Assembly (NCBI GenBank): GCA_965230665.1
Contig: CBDDLM010000004.1
Location: 3,162,001 to 3,226,000, forward strand
DNA from: JAGNRR01 sp965230665
GTDB taxonomy: Bacteria > Bacteroidota > Bacteroidia > Chitinophagales > Chitinophagaceae
Direction of reading: 5' to 3'
DNA length: 64,000 nt
Positions within the stretch are counted from its first letter, which is position 1; every line of letters begins with the position of its first letter. A program made the translations under genes and the position numbers. The notes under the pieces were generated by a model. The model did not search any database and was not told the origin of the DNA. It worked only from the letters and a program-made list of their open reading frames with translations. Positions 7,944 through 16,651 of this stretch are shown here, in pieces.

Positions 7944-8636
7944 CTAGCGAATGAATCTTTTCAATTCTTTATAAGAGATTAGTCCAACTTGCTTTCGAGC
8001 AAGTTTACCTTTTTTGTATAGATGCAGGGTTGGCATAGCTTGAATTCCAACTTCATTGGTAAGATCTTTATTTTCATCTACATCAATATAGATAACCTTT
8101 AATTCGTTACTGTAATTATCTGCTAACCGAACTAAGTTAGGTTTCATTATTTTACATGGTCCGCACCAAGTAGCCGTAAAGTCTACCAAAACAGGAACGT
8201 CTTGGGTTACGATTTTTTTGAATTCTTTTAAAGTCATGCCTTTACCTGAACCAACCGCTTTAGTGATAGGCAATTTTGCATCACGCCAAGCTAGAATACC
8301 TCCATCAAGATTATAAACTTTAGTAAACCCCTCATTGAGCATGGTTTCCATAGCACGACTACTTCTTCCGCCGCTTCTACAATAGATATAGGTAGGGATA
8401 TCTTTCTCCAAACTGTTTATTTCACGTAAAAAACGTCGATCGTTAAAATCTATATTCTCAGCATTTTTAATATGCCCTTCATTGAACTCTCCCGGTGTGC
8501 GAACATCGACAAGCTGTATGTTCCTCGCCTCTTTAATATTCGCACTAAAACTTAGTGGAGATAAATCTTTGGCGCTTTGAGCCAAAACAACGCTAGGGCC
8601 TAATAGTAAAATAATATATAAATATATTTTGCTCAT
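7944..8636 (-). CDS. Exported rhodanese-thioredoxin fusion protein
   Basis: The 230 residues comprise a signal peptide (about 1-20, VVLAQ), a rhodanese domain at about 28-125 and a thioredoxin domain at about 133-230. The rhodanese active Cys86 lies in YCRSGGRSS, flanked by LVDVRTPGEFNEGHIKNA and NLDGGILAW. The thioredoxin active site is WCGPC (157-161), and the cis-Pro is in AMPTLHLYK. Both catalytic centres are intact. Rhodaneses move sulfane sulfur and thioredoxins reduce disulfides, so the fusion could form and resolve persulfides or mixed disulfides in the periplasm. It lies beside three envelope prolyl isomerases, which suggests a role in envelope protein folding. The substrate is unknown. 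A hairpin at 8653-8683 separates it from the first FKBP gene. Confidence 0.9.
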   Translation of the reverse strand: MSKIYLYIILLLGPSVVLAQSAKDLSPLSFSANIKEARNIQLVDVRTPGEFNEGHIKNAENIDFNDRRFLREINSLEKDIPTYIYCRSGGRSSRAMETMLNEGFTKVYNLDGGILAWRDAKLPITKAVGSGKGMTLKEFKKIVTQDVPVLVDFTATWCGPCKIMKPNLVRLADNYSNELKVIYIDVDENKDLTNEVGIQAMPTLHLYKKGKLARKQVGLISYKELKRFIR

Positions 8637-8652
8637 GTTTTTAAAATTAAAA

Positions 8653-8683
8653 AAAGTGTTTCATTTATTAAACGAAACACTTT
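8653..8683 (-). terminator. Intrinsic terminator downstream of FKBP paralogue 1
   Basis: AAAGTGTTTC and GAAACACTTT form a perfect 10-bp stem around an 11-nt loop, followed by a T-rich stretch on the minus strand. The arms nearly repeat those of the hairpin at 9653-9682. Confidence 0.75.
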
Positions 8684-8740
8684 AGAATAACTTACTCTTT
8701 TACAATTGAGAAGTCTTAAATATATGTTAGGACTTATGTT

Positions 8741-9637
8741 CTATTTCCTAGGAGCGGGTGCATTATCCCGAGCTTCCAGTACTTCTATATCAAAAACAAG
8801 CGTACTATTTGCAGGAATCCCTTTAGGATTAGCCTTGTTGCCTGGCATTGCTCTACTTCCGTAAGCGTTAGCGGAAGGAATTAACAATTTAGCTTTTGTG
8901 CCAACACGCATGCCCAAAATGCTATTATCCCATCCGGAAATTACACGTCCTTGACCTAAAGGAAATTCAAAAGGTTCAGTATGTTGAAATTTAGGATCTA
9001 CATTTGAATCGAAAGTTGTTCCATCTAATAGGTAGCCTGTATATTTCATTTTTACTAATTGGCCTTTCTTACATTCTGCTCCTTTTCCTTGTTTCATAAT
9101 GGAAACATAGGTTCCTGTTTCACTCTTTGTTGCTTTAATCTTATTGTCTTGGATATATTTCTTTAGACTTTCAATTTCTCCAGCCATAGCCGCTTTTTTC
9201 TCAGCTTCAATTTGCGCTTTAGTTTTTAAGTCAACCATATCAATCTCCCAGAAAAGAAAATCACCATCTTTGACAAATGGAGGTTTTTGGGCTCCATTCG
9301 GAAAAGCTACATCTGTACTAGCTTTAAAAATGGCTTGGTCACCTTTAGAAAGTTTCACAAAACCTTCCATAAGATCCGCTGCTGTTTTACTAACGGTAAT
9401 AGGCTGTGGTATAGGTTTATTATTATTCATAGTTTTAGAGTTATATACCACAGAGTCACCCAGTTTTACGGTGATATGAATAGTAGCAATATCTCCTATC
9501 TTAGCAACGGGCCCTGGTTCGTCTTTTACTATTTTATAGGCTAGTCCACTAGGAAGTTTTGTGTAATCGTCTTTTTGTTGAGCTTGGCTACTCATTGCAA
9601 TAAAAAGTAGCATGCTTATCGTAATTAATCTGTACAT
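8741..9637 (-). CDS. FKBP-type peptidyl-prolyl cis-trans isomerase, exported (paralogue 1)
   Basis: This 298-residue protein has a signal peptide (1-19, AMSSQAQ) and two FKBP-like halves. The N-terminal half (about 25-140) is degenerate: it has GDIATIHITVKLGDS and an MNNNKP loop but lacks the active-site GW. The C-terminal half (about 180-290) is complete: MKYTGYLLDGTTFDSN, FEFPLGQGRVISGWD, ANAYGSR, LVFDIEVLE. These correspond to the ligand-binding Tyr, Phe-Asp, Phe, Val-Ile, Trp, Tyr and Phe of FKBP12. A helical linker (QIEAEKKAAMAGEIESLKKY) joins them. It is expected to catalyse proline isomerisation in the periplasm. A -7-like TATATTTA ends 4 nt before the ATG, and hairpins flank the gene. 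It is a member of a tandem triplet. Confidence 0.92.
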   Translation of the reverse strand: MYRLITISMLLFIAMSSQAQQKDDYTKLPSGLAYKIVKDEPGPVAKIGDIATIHITVKLGDSVVYNSKTMNNNKPIPQPITVSKTAADLMEGFVKLSKGDQAIFKASTDVAFPNGAQKPPFVKDGDFLFWEIDMVDLKTKAQIEAEKKAAMAGEIESLKKYIQDNKIKATKSETGTYVSIMKQGKGAECKKGQLVKMKYTGYLLDGTTFDSNVDPKFQHTEPFEFPLGQGRVISGWDNSILGMRVGTKAKLLIPSANAYGSRAMPGNKANPKGIPANSTLVFDIEVLEARDNAPAPRK

Positions 9638-9652
9638 ACGGTAAATATAAAA

Positions 9653-9682
9653 AAGTGTTTCGTCTTATTTGACGAAACACTT
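9653..9682 (-). terminator. Intrinsic terminator downstream of FKBP paralogue 2
   Basis: A perfect 12-bp stem (AAGTGTTTCGTC with GACGAAACACTT) surrounds a TTATTT loop, followed by a T-rich run on the minus strand. It shares its outer nine stem bases with the hairpin after paralogue 1, which suggests the terminator was duplicated together with the gene. Confidence 0.8.
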
Positions 9683-9708
9683 CAAGATTAAGTTTATTTT
9701 AGGGTTGA

Positions 9709-10656
9709 CTATTTAGCAGCACCTTCTGCTGAGATTTGTGGTTGTGGCTGTGCTTGAGGTTTTGGCATATCTTTTACCCCTAATACCTCTACATCAAATA
9801 CTAAAGGACTATTTGCTGGAATTCCTTTAGGATTTGCTTCACTACCTGGTCTAGCTTGACTTCCGTAAGCCATGCCAGAGGGGATAAGTAGTTTTGCTTT
9901 AGTACCCACTTTTAGAGAGGCAACACCTTCGTCCCAACCTTTAATTACTGCCCCTTGTCCTACAGGAAACTCAAAAGGATCAGTATGTTTAAATTTTGGA
10001 TCTACGTTAGAATCAAAAACAGTCCCATCCAAAAGGTATCCAGTATACTTCATTTTGGCAATTCTACCACTGCCTACTAATTCACCGTTTCCTTCTTTTG
10101 AAACAGCTATATACATACCCGATGGAGTTGCTTTGGCTTCAATACCTTTTTCCTTCATATATTTTTCTAGCTCTACTTTTTCACTAGTTGCTAATTTCTC
10201 TTTTTCTTTTTCGATATCTTCAGGGCTTTTTAATTGCACCATTTCTACATCCCATGTCATCATATCACCTTCTTTAATAAACGGCGGACGTTGCTGTGGG
10301 TTTGTAAAAATCGAATCTGATATGATTCTAAAGATAGCTTTGTCACCTTGTGACATTTGCATAAACCCTTCCATAAGGTCGGCAATAGAACGGCTTGGTT
10401 GAATAGGTTGCTCAATAGCTTGACCATTATTCATTGTTTTTGAATCAAAAACAGTAGAGTCGCCTACTTTAACAGTGATATTCAATTTTGAGGTATAACC
10501 AGAATCCGCTTTTGGTCCGTCTTTATCTGTTAACATCTTCATTTGAAGACCATTCTTAAGAATGGTAAATCCATCTTCAGTTTTCTTTTGTGTATTACAA
10601 GCAGTTGCAAAAACGATCACTGCCAAAGTAATAACGAATTGTAATGTGTATTTCAT
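9709..10656 (-). CDS. FKBP-type peptidyl-prolyl isomerase, lipoprotein (paralogue 2)
   Basis: The 315-residue protein begins with a lipoprotein signal (lipobox FATAC, Cys20), so it is membrane-anchored rather than soluble. It has the same two-half layout as its neighbours: a degenerate N-terminal FKBP-like domain (VGDSTVFDSKTMNNGQAIEQ, IADLMEGF), a Glu/Lys-rich helix (DIEKEKEKLATSEKVELEKY), and a complete C-terminal FKBP domain. The latter has YTGYLLDGTVFDSN, FPVGQGAVIKGWDEG, GMAYGSQ and LVFDVEVL. A Pro/Gln-rich tail (PKPQAQPQPQ) is unique to this copy. A candidate -7 element TAGATTTG overlaps the stop codon of paralogue 3, so it may have its own promoter. Role: prolyl isomerisation of envelope proteins. 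Confidence 0.92.
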   Translation of the reverse strand: MKYTLQFVITLAVIVFATACNTQKKTEDGFTILKNGLQMKMLTDKDGPKADSGYTSKLNITVKVGDSTVFDSKTMNNGQAIEQPIQPSRSIADLMEGFMQMSQGDKAIFRIISDSIFTNPQQRPPFIKEGDMMTWDVEMVQLKSPEDIEKEKEKLATSEKVELEKYMKEKGIEAKATPSGMYIAVSKEGNGELVGSGRIAKMKYTGYLLDGTVFDSNVDPKFKHTDPFEFPVGQGAVIKGWDEGVASLKVGTKAKLLIPSGMAYGSQARPGSEANPKGIPANSPLVFDVEVLGVKDMPKPQAQPQPQISAEGAAK

Positions 10657-10684
10657 AATTTAGTTTAAAAAAATCTTTGAGTTG

Positions 10685-10692
10685 CAAATCTA
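10685..10692 (-). promoter_or_regulatory. -7 promoter element (TAGATTTG) for FKBP paralogue 2
   Basis: An exact TAnnTTTG on the minus strand overlaps the stop codon of paralogue 3 and leaves 28 nt to the ATG at 10656. Confidence 0.45.
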
Positions 10693-11610
10693 TTTAGTTC
10701 CGAGGACTTCTACGTCAAAAATAAGCACACTATTTGCAGGAATTTTTTCTCCCATTGCCCGTGAACCATAGCCCAAACGTGAAGGGATAATCAATTTTGC
10801 CTTAGCTCCTTTGTTTAACAGCGCAATTCCTTCGTCCCAACCTTTAATAACACGCCCTTTGCCTAATGGGAAATCAAAGGGGGTGACATGCTTGAATTTA
10901 GGATCTATATTTGAATCAAACACGTTCCCATTTAGTAAATAGCCTGTATAGTTCATTGAAACCGTCTCGCCAATTTCAATATTGGGGCCAGAACCTTTTT
11001 GTGTAATGATATAATAGAGCCCTGAAGGGGTTTTGATGACTTTGTCTGATAGTTTATTATCTATTATGTATCGAGTGATAGACTTTTCCTCTGAAATACT
11101 AGCCATTTTCTCTTCTTTTTCGATTTCTTCCTTAGTCTTGATCTCAACCATTTCTACTTTGAAAGACATGGTATCACCTGATTTAGCGAATGGCGGCCAC
11201 TGTTTTTGCTCGCGCATCACAGAATCTACAATAGCTCTGAAGTCGGCAATATCACCTTGGTGCATCATAGCAAAACCTTCTTGCAAGTCACCATTATGTT
11301 GCGCTGGCAGAATTGGAGTAGGTACAGGTTCGTTATTATTGATTTTTTTTGAATCAAAAATAACAGAATCTGCTATACTTGTTACAATATCAATCTTAAC
11401 ATTACTTCCTAAGCTGGCTTTCTTATTAGCCTCACTTTTCTTAATAAACTTGTATTCTAGGCCTGTCGGTGTTATGCGGTAGCCTGGCGTACTTGATGGC
11501 TTACTTAGTACGCCATCAACGAGGGTATATTCTGCTTTCTCTTTTTTCAATACGCCACAACCAAATAGGGTAGACAGTATTATAAAACCGATTGTAACTC
11601 TTTGTAACAT
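10690..11610 (-). CDS. FKBP-type peptidyl-prolyl isomerase, lipoprotein (paralogue 3)
   Basis: This 306-residue lipoprotein has lipobox LFGC (Cys18). The layout matches paralogues 1 and 2: a degenerate first FKBP-like half (NVKIDIVTSIADSVIFDSKK, NNNEPVPTPI, DLQEGFAMMHQGD), a charged helix, then an intact FKBP domain (MNYTGYLLNGNVFDSN, FPLGKGRVIKGWDEG, RLGYGSR, LIFDVEVLG). It lacks the KANPKG insertion found near the C-terminus of the other two. The start overlaps the 3' end of the DHH phosphoesterase gene by 31 nt, so the two are cotranscribed and perhaps translationally coupled. The shared architecture of the three copies implies tandem duplication followed by divergence in anchoring (soluble versus lipid). 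Confidence 0.92.
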   Translation of the reverse strand: MLQRVTIGFIILSTLFGCGVLKKEKAEYTLVDGVLSKPSSTPGYRITPTGLEYKFIKKSEANKKASLGSNVKIDIVTSIADSVIFDSKKINNNEPVPTPILPAQHNGDLQEGFAMMHQGDIADFRAIVDSVMREQKQWPPFAKSGDTMSFKVEMVEIKTKEEIEKEEKMASISEEKSITRYIIDNKLSDKVIKTPSGLYYIITQKGSGPNIEIGETVSMNYTGYLLNGNVFDSNIDPKFKHVTPFDFPLGKGRVIKGWDEGIALLNKGAKAKLIIPSRLGYGSRAMGEKIPANSVLIFDVEVLGTK

Positions 11611-12617
11611 GTTTTGATCTCTTGTTTATGTTTACTTAGTACTTTTTTGAATGTTTCAATTGTCTTATCAAGTGATTGGTCCGATTTGCCCCCAGCTGCA
11701 TTTTTGTGTCCTCCACCATTAAAATACTCTCGGGCAATTTGACTTACATCCAGTGTGCCTTGACTGCGCAAACTCATTTTAACCTCATCGTCTCGCTCTA
11801 CAATAAAGGTGGAAAATATAATATGTCCCATACTTAATGGATAGTTTACCAAACCTTCAGTGCCACCTGATTGAATATTATATTCTTTATAGACCTCTTT
11901 AGGAATAGTTATAAGCGCCGCGTGATACTCAGGAAAAAGTTGCATATTATCCTTGAGGACATAGCCCAGAAGTCTCAAATCCCCTTCACTGCGCGTATCA
12001 AATGTTTTTTCTTGAATGCGGGATATATTGATACCCGTTCGCATAAGCATTGCTGCCATTTCAAGTGTAGTGGCCGCTGTGCTTGGGTACTTAAAACCTC
12101 CTGTGTCGGCAACGGCTCCAATATAAAGGCAACTTGCAATTGTTTTATCTATGAGCGCTGTTTTATTCCAAAGCGTGATAAAATCATACACCATTTCTGC
12201 TGTACTGCTCTTTTCAGGGATCGAACAACCATAGTCAAAAGATGCCTCATCCGGTTGAAGGTGATGATCGATTAAGATTTTCGTTCCTTTGTAATTGGCA
12301 AGTATATCTGCTAGCTTTTTGGTTCTATGAAAAATATTAAAATCCAAACAGAAAAGTGCATCTGCTTTGTCAAATAGCAATATCACTTCCTCTGGTTGGG
12401 TTTCGTAAACTAAAATGTCATTATACCCTGGTAGCCATGATAGAAAATCGGGATTCGTATTAGGTGATACTACAACGGCTTTATGGCCTAATTTTTCAAG
12501 AAAAAATTTTAGTCCAAGCGTACTCCCTAGAGCATCAGCATCAGCATTGTAATGATGTGTAATGACAATATTTTGCTCGTCTGGTAATTGAACTATAAAA
12601 TCTTCTAAACTTTTCAT
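11580..12617 (-). CDS. DHH-family phosphoesterase, NrnA-like (nano-RNase/pAp phosphatase)
   Basis: This 345-residue protein has the DHH motifs: HHYNADADALGS (21-32), an LFCLDFN metal strand, ILIDHH (about 115-120), and the C-terminal DHHA1 nucleic-acid-binding domain with GGGHKNAAGG. NrnA-type enzymes degrade oligoribonucleotides of 2-5 nt and dephosphorylate 3'-phosphoadenosine 5'-phosphate; some relatives cleave cyclic dinucleotides. The size and the lack of membrane or PAS/GGDEF domains argue for NrnA rather than GdpP. A TACATTTG element ends 8 nt before the ATG, so this is the first gene of its unit, with FKBP paralogue 3 overlapping its 3' end. The choice among DHH substrates is inference. 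Confidence 0.88.
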   Translation of the reverse strand: MKSLEDFIVQLPDEQNIVITHHYNADADALGSTLGLKFFLEKLGHKAVVVSPNTNPDFLSWLPGYNDILVYETQPEEVILLFDKADALFCLDFNIFHRTKKLADILANYKGTKILIDHHLQPDEASFDYGCSIPEKSSTAEMVYDFITLWNKTALIDKTIASCLYIGAVADTGGFKYPSTAATTLEMAAMLMRTGINISRIQEKTFDTRSEGDLRLLGYVLKDNMQLFPEYHAALITIPKEVYKEYNIQSGGTEGLVNYPLSMGHIIFSTFIVERDDEVKMSLRSQGTLDVSQIAREYFNGGGHKNAAGGKSDQSLDKTIETFKKVLSKHKQEIKTCYKELQSVL

Positions 12618-12625
12618 TAACCGTG

Positions 12626-12633
12626 CAAATGTA
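12626..12633 (-). promoter_or_regulatory. -7 promoter element (TACATTTG), near-leaderless
   Basis: An exact TAnnTTTG on the minus strand sits 8 nt before the DHH phosphoesterase ATG. Confidence 0.6.
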
Positions 12634-12668
12634 AGTGAAAATGTAGGACTCTGAATTATTAAAAAAAG

Positions 12669-13814
12669 CTAAAAAGCTTCGGCTATATTAATATAAAATG
12701 TGTGTGAACCTCTACCTATTCCAAAATCAAAGCGCACATTGATATCCTCTTTCGGAATAATTTTATAACGAATACCTGCTCCAACAGAGTACTTTAAGGT
12801 TCTTAATTGAAAGTCGTTAAAACTATTGGCAACATCCCCTAAGCCAGCAAAGGCCACAACGCCAAAATTATAGGGCAGGGGATATCGATATTCCATTTGA
12901 CCACCTATAAAATGTCGGTCAATATACCGACGTTCAAAATATCCGCGCATCAAGATATCGCTCCCTACGAAAGCCATTTCAGAAAATGGAATGTCCCCAG
13001 CTAGAGTAGATTGAATATAAATTTGCCCAGCCAGAACATCTGCTCTTCCTTTAAATGGTTGTGTGTATTTTCTTCCATCTAATTTGAGCATGCTATATGG
13101 ATTTCGCTTCTTCTTTACTTTACTCATTCTTTCAAATCTCAGGTCAATGTATTCACCACTATGCGCGTTTAAAATATTATCACGATTATCAAACCTTAGA
13201 TTGAGTGTAGGACCTAAAGAACCAAATCCATCCCAGCCAATTGGCTTTTCTCGAACAAGTAAACCATTGGGTTGTTGTTGTACATGAAAGGCTCCAACGA
13301 CTCTAAAGCCAAGCCCCCCAAATAAATTGCGTTTGATTTTTTTGAATACGATCTGCTCAGTTTTAACTTCCTTGAGCTTGACCATTTCTTTTTGGGCCTT
13401 TGGGGTTTCATGTCCAATACCATAATAATTTTGAGGAAACTTTTGAAAAACGTAACGCCCGTCTAGCATGAAATTTTCGTGATTAAAAAAATGGACAAAA
13501 CTTGGCTTAAAGAGCAATTGATTTTTTAAGGTGTACTTTAACGCTGATGCAATAAATGATTTCCTTGTATCCGATGGGTCATAGTTTTTTGGTCGATATA
13601 AGTATTTCACTCCAACTCCAAATTGCCAACTCGTAACAGGTTTGTAGGCTATTAATGGGGCGATCACATAATTACTTTTTTTGAAGAATCTCAAAAAAGA
13701 TTTTTTTTCGGATATGGAGTCCTTTTTCTTCTGTGCTGAACAAATTGGAGAAGTGCTCCAAAGAGTTAGCGTAAATAGTAGGGTTAATAGATATGTGCGT
13801 TTAAGATGGTGCAA
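12669..13814 (-). CDS. Omp85/BamA-type C-terminal barrel protein without POTRA domains
   Basis: This 381-residue protein has a signal peptide (SPICSAQ at about 22-28). It resembles the bacterial surface antigen (D15) barrel: NYVIAPLIAYKPVTSWQFGVG at the first strands, GPTLNLRFDNRDN and HSGEYIDLRFE, MRGYFERRYIDRHFIGG (equivalent to the lid-lock R-G-[FY] motif), then YRYPL, VVAFAGLGDV and GAGIRYKI. The last residue is Phe. POTRA domains are absent, so it is not the essential BamA; short relatives of this kind are common in Bacteroidota and of unknown role. The start is TTG in this reading, preceded 7 nt upstream by TACCTTCG, one mismatch from the -7 consensus. Confidence 0.8.
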   Translation of the reverse strand: MHHLKRTYLLTLLFTLTLWSTSPICSAQKKKDSISEKKSFLRFFKKSNYVIAPLIAYKPVTSWQFGVGVKYLYRPKNYDPSDTRKSFIASALKYTLKNQLLFKPSFVHFFNHENFMLDGRYVFQKFPQNYYGIGHETPKAQKEMVKLKEVKTEQIVFKKIKRNLFGGLGFRVVGAFHVQQQPNGLLVREKPIGWDGFGSLGPTLNLRFDNRDNILNAHSGEYIDLRFERMSKVKKKRNPYSMLKLDGRKYTQPFKGRADVLAGQIYIQSTLAGDIPFSEMAFVGSDILMRGYFERRYIDRHFIGGQMEYRYPLPYNFGVVAFAGLGDVANSFNDFQLRTLKYSVGAGIRYKIIPKEDINVRFDFGIGRGSHTFYINIAEAF

Positions 13815-13894
13815 CGTATTTCGAAGGTAAGGATAATCGCAATGCTTAGTGGTTAGGTAAATGAAAGAATTGTCATCAATAAGTCAATCCGTAC

Positions 13895-15637
13895 TTATGC
13901 CTTGCCTGTGTATTTTTTCTTACGGAAATAAAGAAAAACACCGCCGAAAAGGATTGTGATTACAATTGGCACTCCAGTATTAACCAATTGCCATTTAACT
14001 TTTTCTTTTTTGACACGGGGCATGTCTAACAAGCGCAGACTCAGATCTTTACTTCTGGCTTCGATAAGACCAGAGTCATCTATTAGGTATTCAATACAAT
14101 TTAGTAAGAAGCTTTTGTTTTCAAACCGTTTTAGGCTTTCTTGGCTACGTTCGTAAAATTTCCAATAACCACATTCCATAGGGCCATTTTTTTTACTGAA
14201 GTCATTATAAAAAACAGAGCCACTCGAAACTACAATTTGTTTTGAGGGTTTTAAGCCTTCCGCAACAAAAGGTTTGTTTAAAGAGTCTTTTAAGGTAGTA
14301 AGAAATTTGGGAGCTAAACGATTGGTAAAGTTTGATTTGAATTTACCTTCTAATAGAACAGCCATAGGGATTGATTTGTCCTGATACAACTTGGGGGCTG
14401 GGCTAAAACGTAAACTGGATAAACTTACTCGGACAGGTGCAGGTACTGTTCTACTTCTATTAGAGGAGTGTAGTAAGATTGTTTTCTTAATACCAGGTGT
14501 TGCAATAGTGTCGATACTATTTACAAATTGAAATAGTATTCTACTCATATTGTGTACAATAGGATGCTTGGAAGTGGGCAACGCAAATGGAAAATAAATC
14601 CAAGGTTTTAGTTTAATATTAGGTCGATCTCCAATCATGCCAACTGTAATTGGTATTGGTACATTTTGTTGTACATCTTCAATTAAATCGTTATTTATTC
14701 GAACTCCATATTTGAAAAGAAGGTCTTCTAAGTTTGTTGGCCTCGCAACAGCCAGAAAAGTTTCGGCAGATTGCATTTGCTCCATACTTGTGTTCAAATT
14801 ATCTAATAACCAGAGCATGTTACCGCCATGCATTACATATTGATCAATTTTAAACTTTGCTTTCTCGTCCAATCCTGTTTTTGGAGAAGCCATAATAACC
14901 GCTTGGTATACTTTCGGTATTTCAATGTTTTTGTTCAGGTCTATTGTATCAAGATGATACATTTGACCTAAAGTAGAAAGCATATCAAATGTTTTGATAT
15001 CTAGGGGTTGATCATTTCCTGTGGCATAAGCAATTGTTGGTTTGTCGGGTAGATTTGTTTTTTGAATAGCCTGAGCAAATTTGTACTCTAATAAGCTGCT
15101 GGCATAGTTCAGGACCTCCTGTTGTGAAGTGCCACCACGGTTTTCAATAAGATTTACTGGAAATTCTCTTCCATTATGAGCAACAAGTGCGTAAGGGAAT
15201 ATGACCTTTTCTCCATATCCAACAGCATCTTCATCCTGACTTACTTCAGCCAGAACAGGTAAAACACCTTTCATAGCCATTTCTTTCATGGCCTCGTTCT
15301 TTTCTTTTGGGGTACTCAAGCCTTCTAAAGGATTTTCGAAGTGAAATTTTATTTTCCCATTAGAGTATTCATTAAATTCTTGAAGTGTTTCAATTGTTCT
15401 ATTTTGTAAACGTTGAAAGTCCGCGCTCAAGGTACCTTGTAGATATATGGTTACATTGGCGATTTCATTCATGTTACCAATATATTTTTTTGTAGCGTCA
15501 GATAAAGAGAATCTTTTTTCTTTAGTCAGGTCAAAACGCTTGTGTAGTTTGGAACTAACAATATTGACAACAAGCAAGATAATAGCCAATATGGCAAAAC
15601 GAATAATATGGGTTCTTTTTAAATTCCTCATTGCCAT
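13895..15637 (-). CDS. gldG: Gliding-motility ABC transporter component GldG
   Basis: This product of about 578-580 residues has an N-terminal transmembrane helix (IIRFAILAIILLVVNIV), then FDLTKEKRFSLSDATKKYI and VTIYLQGTLSADFQRLQ, characteristic of GldG. A long periplasmic ABC-2-auxiliary-type domain follows (IAYATGNDQPLD, QYVMHGGNMLWLLDN), and a C-terminal transmembrane helix ends in KKKYTGKA. GldA-GldF-GldG form an ABC transporter required for gliding in Flavobacterium johnsoniae; some gliders lack it. The likelier start is the second ATG (15631). Its ATGA overlaps the gldF stop codon, giving a classic coupled junction. gldA is not adjacent. Confidence 0.93.
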   Translation of the reverse strand: MAMRNLKRTHIIRFAILAIILLVVNIVSSKLHKRFDLTKEKRFSLSDATKKYIGNMNEIANVTIYLQGTLSADFQRLQNRTIETLQEFNEYSNGKIKFHFENPLEGLSTPKEKNEAMKEMAMKGVLPVLAEVSQDEDAVGYGEKVIFPYALVAHNGREFPVNLIENRGGTSQQEVLNYASSLLEYKFAQAIQKTNLPDKPTIAYATGNDQPLDIKTFDMLSTLGQMYHLDTIDLNKNIEIPKVYQAVIMASPKTGLDEKAKFKIDQYVMHGGNMLWLLDNLNTSMEQMQSAETFLAVARPTNLEDLLFKYGVRINNDLIEDVQQNVPIPITVGMIGDRPNIKLKPWIYFPFALPTSKHPIVHNMSRILFQFVNSIDTIATPGIKKTILLHSSNRSRTVPAPVRVSLSSLRFSPAPKLYQDKSIPMAVLLEGKFKSNFTNRLAPKFLTTLKDSLNKPFVAEGLKPSKQIVVSSGSVFYNDFSKKNGPMECGYWKFYERSQESLKRFENKSFLLNCIEYLIDDSGLIEARSKDLSLRLLDMPRVKKEKVKWQLVNTGVPIVITILFGGVFLYFRKKKYTGKA

Positions 15638-16362
15638 TTTCTTTTTTGAAGGAATAAACGTGTTGCAAAGATGAATAACAAGCTTACCGATGCAAAATAG
15701 ATCAGATCACGTGTGTCTAAAACACCCCTACTAATAGATTTATAGTGAAAGTGCAGCCCTAACTGGCTAATGGTATAGTCTAGGCCACCTCTAAAGGCTG
15801 GTAAGCCGCTTAGTGACTCAAAACCTTGGAATAAAAGAAAGTTAAGAAATACAGCGATTAAAAAAGCAATGATCTGATTATCAGTTAATGCAGAGCAAAA
15901 TAATCCAATAGCCGTAAATGCAGCAATTAAAAACATAAGACCAATATAAGAGCCTATAATGCCTCCTGTATCTAAATTATTGGCAACAACCGCTAGGGAT
16001 TCTAAGGTAAGCACATAAAGTAATGTAGGTAATAGGCATATGCAAACTAATATGAAAGATGCCCAGAATTTTCCTATAATAATGCTATGCTCTTTAAGTG
16101 GTTTGGTACTCAGCATTTCAATCGTCCCAGATTTATATTCATCCGCTAGCATCCTCATGGTAATAGATGGAATTAGGAATATGAGTATCCATGGAACAAA
16201 GGAAAAGAACTTCTCCATACTGGCATATCCGTAGTCAAACATGTTGGTGTCTGGTAAGATCCACATGAATAAACTACTTATTAATATGAATAGAATAATC
16301 ACGATATAGCCCACCAAGGAACTAAAGAATGATCGAATTTCTTTGAGTAGAATGCTCTTCAT
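15628..16362 (-). CDS. gldF: Gliding-motility ABC transporter permease GldF
   Basis: This 244-residue integral membrane protein has about six hydrophobic segments (YIVIILFILISSLFMWIL, WILIFLIPSITMRMLADE, and others). The EYKSGTIEMLSTKPLKEHSII motif is typical of ABC-2 permeases and conserved in GldF. It is the permease partner of GldG, encoded immediately downstream with overlapping ATGA. The ATPase GldA is not in the neighbourhood and must be encoded elsewhere. A near-consensus -7 element (TACATTTA, 16381-16374) lies 11 nt before the ATG. Upstream lies a 583-nt gap of unusual composition. Confidence 0.93.
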   Translation of the reverse strand: MKSILLKEIRSFFSSLVGYIVIILFILISSLFMWILPDTNMFDYGYASMEKFFSFVPWILIFLIPSITMRMLADEYKSGTIEMLSTKPLKEHSIIIGKFWASFILVCICLLPTLLYVLTLESLAVVANNLDTGGIIGSYIGLMFLIAAFTAIGLFCSALTDNQIIAFLIAVFLNFLLFQGFESLSGLPAFRGGLDYTISQLGLHFHYKSISRGVLDTRDLIYFASVSLLFIFATRLFLQKRKWQ

Positions 16363-16514
16363 AAATTGCGGCGTAAATGTAAGTAAGAAATGAAGAATTG
16401 CTAAACTTAAACCTTAAAAATGACTTAAGGTTGACGGAGGGTGAAAAGGAGGAGCGCACAAATATGAAGATTTGAAAATGATTGCTCTCCTTAGGTAGTT
16501 AGCATTTCAGTAAC

Positions 16515-16540
16515 AAAAAACCCAAATTATAGGGATTTTT
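16515..16540. terminator. Weak hairpin, possible terminator
   Basis: AAAAAACCC and GGG-A-TTTTT pair across an AAATTATA loop with one bulged A. It is weak (three GC pairs) but has A- and T-runs on both sides. It could be bidirectional. Confidence 0.3.
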
Positions 16541-16651
16541 CAAATTAAAAACTTTATTCATGTTTGTGGCTTAACAAAGTTCTTTATATTATTGAGTAAA
16601 ATATTTTAGCGTTCTGCTATAAATAGACTGTAGTTGAAATCTAACAAACTC

